64,000 bases of DNA from Reyranella sp. CPCC 100927 (lineage in GTDB: Bacteria > Pseudomonadota > Alphaproteobacteria > Reyranellales > Reyranellaceae), in the NCBI RefSeq assembly GCF_007859315.1, contig NZ_VOHA01000027.1:28456-92455 (forward strand), in the 5' to 3' direction. Position numbers and translations under genes: made by a program. The notes below the pieces were generated by a model. That model was given only the letters and a program-made list of their open reading frames with translations, was not told where the DNA came from and made no database searches. The stretch's first letter is position 1, and every line of letters starts with the position of its first letter. Positions 61,854 to 64,000 of this stretch are shown here, piece after piece.

Positions 61854-63905
61854 ATGACCCACCAAGCGCCCACCATCGTCGTCGGCATCGATGTCGGTGG
61901 CACCTTCACCGATCTGATCGCGGTCGATCAGCAGAGCGGCGCGGTGTCGCTGGCCAAGGTGCCGACCACGCCCGACAATCAGGCCTTCGGTTTCGTCGCG
62001 GCGCTGGAGCAGGCGAAACTCGATCCGCGCGCCTTGCAGGCGATCGTGCACGGCACGACCACCACCACCAACGCCCTGCTGGAACGCAAGGTCGCCAAAG
62101 TCGGCCTGATCACGACCAGGGGTTTTCGCGACGTGCTGGAGTTGGGCCGCCGCACCCGGCCCAAGCCCTATGGCCTCACGGGCAGCTTCGAGCCGCTGAT
62201 TCCCCGCGAGCTGCGGCTGGAAGTGGCCGAGCGCATGGATGCCGAAGGCGAGGTGGTGACGGCGCTCGACGAGACGGCGGTGCGCGCCGCCGCCGAGCAT
62301 CTGCGCGACGCCGGCTGCGAGGCGCTGCTGATCCATTTCCTGCACAGCTACATCAACCCCACCCACGAACGGCGCGCCGCCGACATCGCACGCACGGTGT
62401 GGCCCAACGCCTACGTCACCGCCGGCCACCAGATCGTGTCGGAGTACCGCGAGTACGAGCGCGGCACCACAGCCAGCATCAACGCCGCCGTGCAGCCGAT
62501 CCTCGACCGCTATGTCGGCCGTCTGGTCGGCGAGCTGAAGGACCGCGGCTTCGCGCGTGACCTGCTGGTGATGCAGGGCAACGGCGGCACCGTGACGGCG
62601 GGTCTGGTGGCCAGCCACGCCGTCAACACCGTGATGTCGGGTCCTGCCTCAGGCGTGATGGCGGCGGCCTACACCGGCCGCGCCTGCGGGCAGGAGAATC
62701 TGGTCACCTATGACATGGGCGGCACCTCGACCGACGTCGGCCTGATCAAGGACGGCGTGCCGCAGGTGTCGAGCGAGCTCGACCTCGAATACGGCATGCC
62801 GATCCACGTGCCCATGGTCGACGTGCACACGATCGGCGCCGGCGGTGGCTCGATCGCGCATGTCGATCCGTCGGGCATGCTGCGGGTGGGTCCGCACAGT
62901 GCCGGCGCGCGGCCCGGGCCGATCTGCTACGGCCGCGGCGGCGAGCGGCCCACTATCACCGATGCCAACCTGGCGCTGGGCCGGCTCAATCCCGACCACC
63001 TGCTGTCGGTCGACACGCCGGTGTCGCTCGACCACGTGCGCGCCCGCATCGCGACCGACATTGGTGACAAGCTCGGTCTCGACTGGACGGCGGCCGCGGC
63101 GGCGATCCTGCGCGTGGCCAACGACCGCATGGCCGGCGCCATCCGACTGGTATCCCTGGCCAAGGGCTACGATCCGCGCGACTTCGCGCTGTTCGCCTTC
63201 GGTGGCGCCGGCCCGCTGCATGCCGTGGCGCTGGCGCGCGAGCTCGCGATCCCCAAGGTGCTGGTGCCGGCCCGCCCGGGCATCACCAATGCGCTGGGCT
63301 GCGTCGTGGCCGACCTGCGCCATGACTACGTGCGCACCGTCAACACGCCGCTGCCGGCGCTCGACGAGGGCCGCGTGCGCGCCATCCTGGAGGCGCAGAT
63401 CGCCGAGGGCGAGGCGACCTTGAAGCAGGAGGGTGTCGCGATCGACGGTATCACGCGCCTGCACTTCGCCGACATGCAGTTCCAGGGCCAGAGCCACATG
63501 CTCACCGTGACGCTGCCGCGCATCGACGTGTCGGTGCCCGACCTGCGCGCCGCGTTCGAGACTGCCTATTGGCGTCGCTTCGGCGTCGAGCTGCCCGAGA
63601 TCCGCGCCGTGCTGGTGAACCTGCATACCGCCGTGATCGGCCGCCGTCCGTCGATCGAACTCGGGGCACTGACCAGCGGCGACAAGGCCAAGGACGTGGC
63701 CGGCGCGACGGTGGGCACCCGCAAGGTGTGGTTCGAGCCGGGCGGCTGGCGCGACACCCCGATCCTGTCGCGCGACCGCCTGCCGCTCGACGCGCGCTTC
63801 GAGGGCCCCGCTATCATCGAGCAGCTCGACACCACCATCGTCGTCGAGCCCGGCAACAAAGTCTCCCTCGATACCCTCGGCAACCTCGTGCTGGAGGTCG
63901 TATGA
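61854..63905 (+). CDS. HyuA-type hydantoinase / 5-oxoprolinase subunit A
   Basis: The 683-residue product starts at the ATG at 61854. [17 protein letters not shown] (about 9-25) is the ATP-binding loop of the HyuA/oxoprolinase family. [32 protein letters not shown] and [13 protein letters not shown] (near 285) are the other nucleotide-fold motifs. The length is normal. The family hydrolyses cyclic amides (hydantoins, 5-oxoproline) with ATP, usually with a HyuB subunit that would lie beyond the window. Downstream of the Liv-type transporter, it could act on the imported compound or on a lactam made from it. Confidence 0.92.
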   Translation: MTHQAPTIVVGIDVGGTFTDLIAVDQQSGAVSLAKVPTTPDNQAFGFVAALEQAKLDPRALQAIVHGTTTTTNALLERKVAKVGLITTRGFRDVLELGRRTRPKPYGLTGSFEPLIPRELRLEVAERMDAEGEVVTALDETAVRAAAEHLRDAGCEALLIHFLHSYINPTHERRAADIARTVWPNAYVTAGHQIVSEYREYERGTTASINAAVQPILDRYVGRLVGELKDRGFARDLLVMQGNGGTVTAGLVASHAVNTVMSGPASGVMAAAYTGRACGQENLVTYDMGGTSTDVGLIKDGVPQVSSELDLEYGMPIHVPMVDVHTIGAGGGSIAHVDPSGMLRVGPHSAGARPGPICYGRGGERPTITDANLALGRLNPDHLLSVDTPVSLDHVRARIATDIGDKLGLDWTAAAAAILRVANDRMAGAIRLVSLAKGYDPRDFALFAFGGAGPLHAVALARELAIPKVLVPARPGITNALGCVVADLRHDYVRTVNTPLPALDEGRVRAILEAQIAEGEATLKQEGVAIDGITRLHFADMQFQGQSHMLTVTLPRIDVSVPDLRAAFETAYWRRFGVELPEIRAVLVNLHTAVIGRRPSIELGALTSGDKAKDVAGATVGTRKVWFEPGGWRDTPILSRDRLPLDARFEGPAIIEQLDTTIVVEPGNKVSLDTLGNLVLEVV

Positions 63906-63946
63906 TCTCCTCCCCCAACGCAGTTGGGGGAGGTGCCCGAAGGTCT
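63906..63946. repeat. family C repeat, copy 3 (cut short)
   Basis: TCCTCCCCCAACGCAGTTGG and the next GGGAGG match the start of family C, followed by TGCCCGAAGG. The usual continuation (GGGCGGAGGGG in the copy at 58033) is replaced by unrelated sequence from about 63943. Confidence 0.7.
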
Positions 63947-63955
63947 TCAGCCGCA

Positions 63956-64000
63956 ACATGGGTAACAGTTTGTGCTCACCACATGGGTAACAGTTTTCTC
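63956..64000. mobile_element. probable insertion sequence terminus (partial)
   Basis: ACATGGGTAACAGTTT occurs twice as a direct repeat (63956 and 63981), 25 bp apart, right at the window's end and immediately after an interrupted family C repeat. IS21-type and IS481-type elements can carry such repeated terminal motifs. No transposase is visible within the window, so the element type is unproven. Confidence 0.45.

Overview
The window is GC-rich bacterial chromosome with dense, mostly short-spaced genes. Gene content points to an alphaproteobacterium: IHF beta subunit, PlsY, DUF1185-type AA_synth protein, UPF0280 protein, two RamB/ScfR-type regulators, and LivKHMGF and Dpp transporters. I cannot name a genus from sequence alone. 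No rRNA, tRNA or CRISPR array is visible, and no complete insertion sequence.

Layout. 1-6.2 kb: two tandem paralogous secreted proteins (the first cut by the window edge), a Nudix hydrolase, a GT4 glycosyltransferase, a metallo-beta-lactamase-fold hydrolase and a secreted beta-propeller protein. 6.4-9.3 kb: a tight unit of a family III CoA-transferase/racemase, a stand-alone LanC-like protein and a DUF3592-like membrane protein. 9.5-16.2 kb: a MarR regulator followed by a molybdenum hydroxylase (FAD subunit plus a fused FeS-Mo subunit), a 6-hydroxynicotinate-reductase-like iron-sulfur protein and a UPF0280 protein. This looks like a reductive N-heteroaromatic degradation cluster. 16.2-22.7 kb: housekeeping and hydrolase genes (Nudix, pgk, tusA, alpha/beta hydrolase, M48 lipoprotein protease, M20 peptidase, cupin). 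22.8-31.6 kb: a LysR regulator, an M14-like DUF2817 protein and a complete Dpp/Opp-type peptide ABC transporter interrupted by a methyltransferase gene. 31.8-42.3 kb: mixed genes (RMD1-like, Kef-type antiporter, a 58-residue membrane protein, NlpC/P60-like, LRR protein, plsY, ihfB, lapA-like, ornithine cyclodeaminase-like, acetyltransferase, FAD oxidoreductase, AA_synth). 42.3-45.8 kb: isocitrate lyase with a divergent ScfR-type regulator. 45.9-51 kb: cyclopropane-fatty-acid-synthase-like methyltransferase, metE and divergent metR. 51-56.7 kb: methylcitrate cycle genes prpB-prpC-prpD plus a hotdog thioesterase, divergent from a second ScfR-type regulator. 56.8-63.9 kb: a branched-chain-type ABC transporter (livK, fused livHM, livG, livF) and a HyuA-type hydantoinase/oxoprolinase. 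The last bases look like the end of an insertion sequence.

The most notable signal is a 20-bp palindrome, ATCGTTYGCTTACGAACGAT, present in nearly identical form upstream of the molybdenum hydroxylase genes (10101-10120) and 46 kb away upstream of the Liv-type transporter/HyuA operon (56737-56756). I infer one regulon joining uptake of a substrate, ring hydroxylation and reduction, and possibly ATP-dependent lactam hydrolysis.

A second theme is dispersed hairpin repeats. At least four sequence families lie between genes, and several genes read through into them, so that the C-terminal tails of at least five proteins are encoded by repeat sequence.
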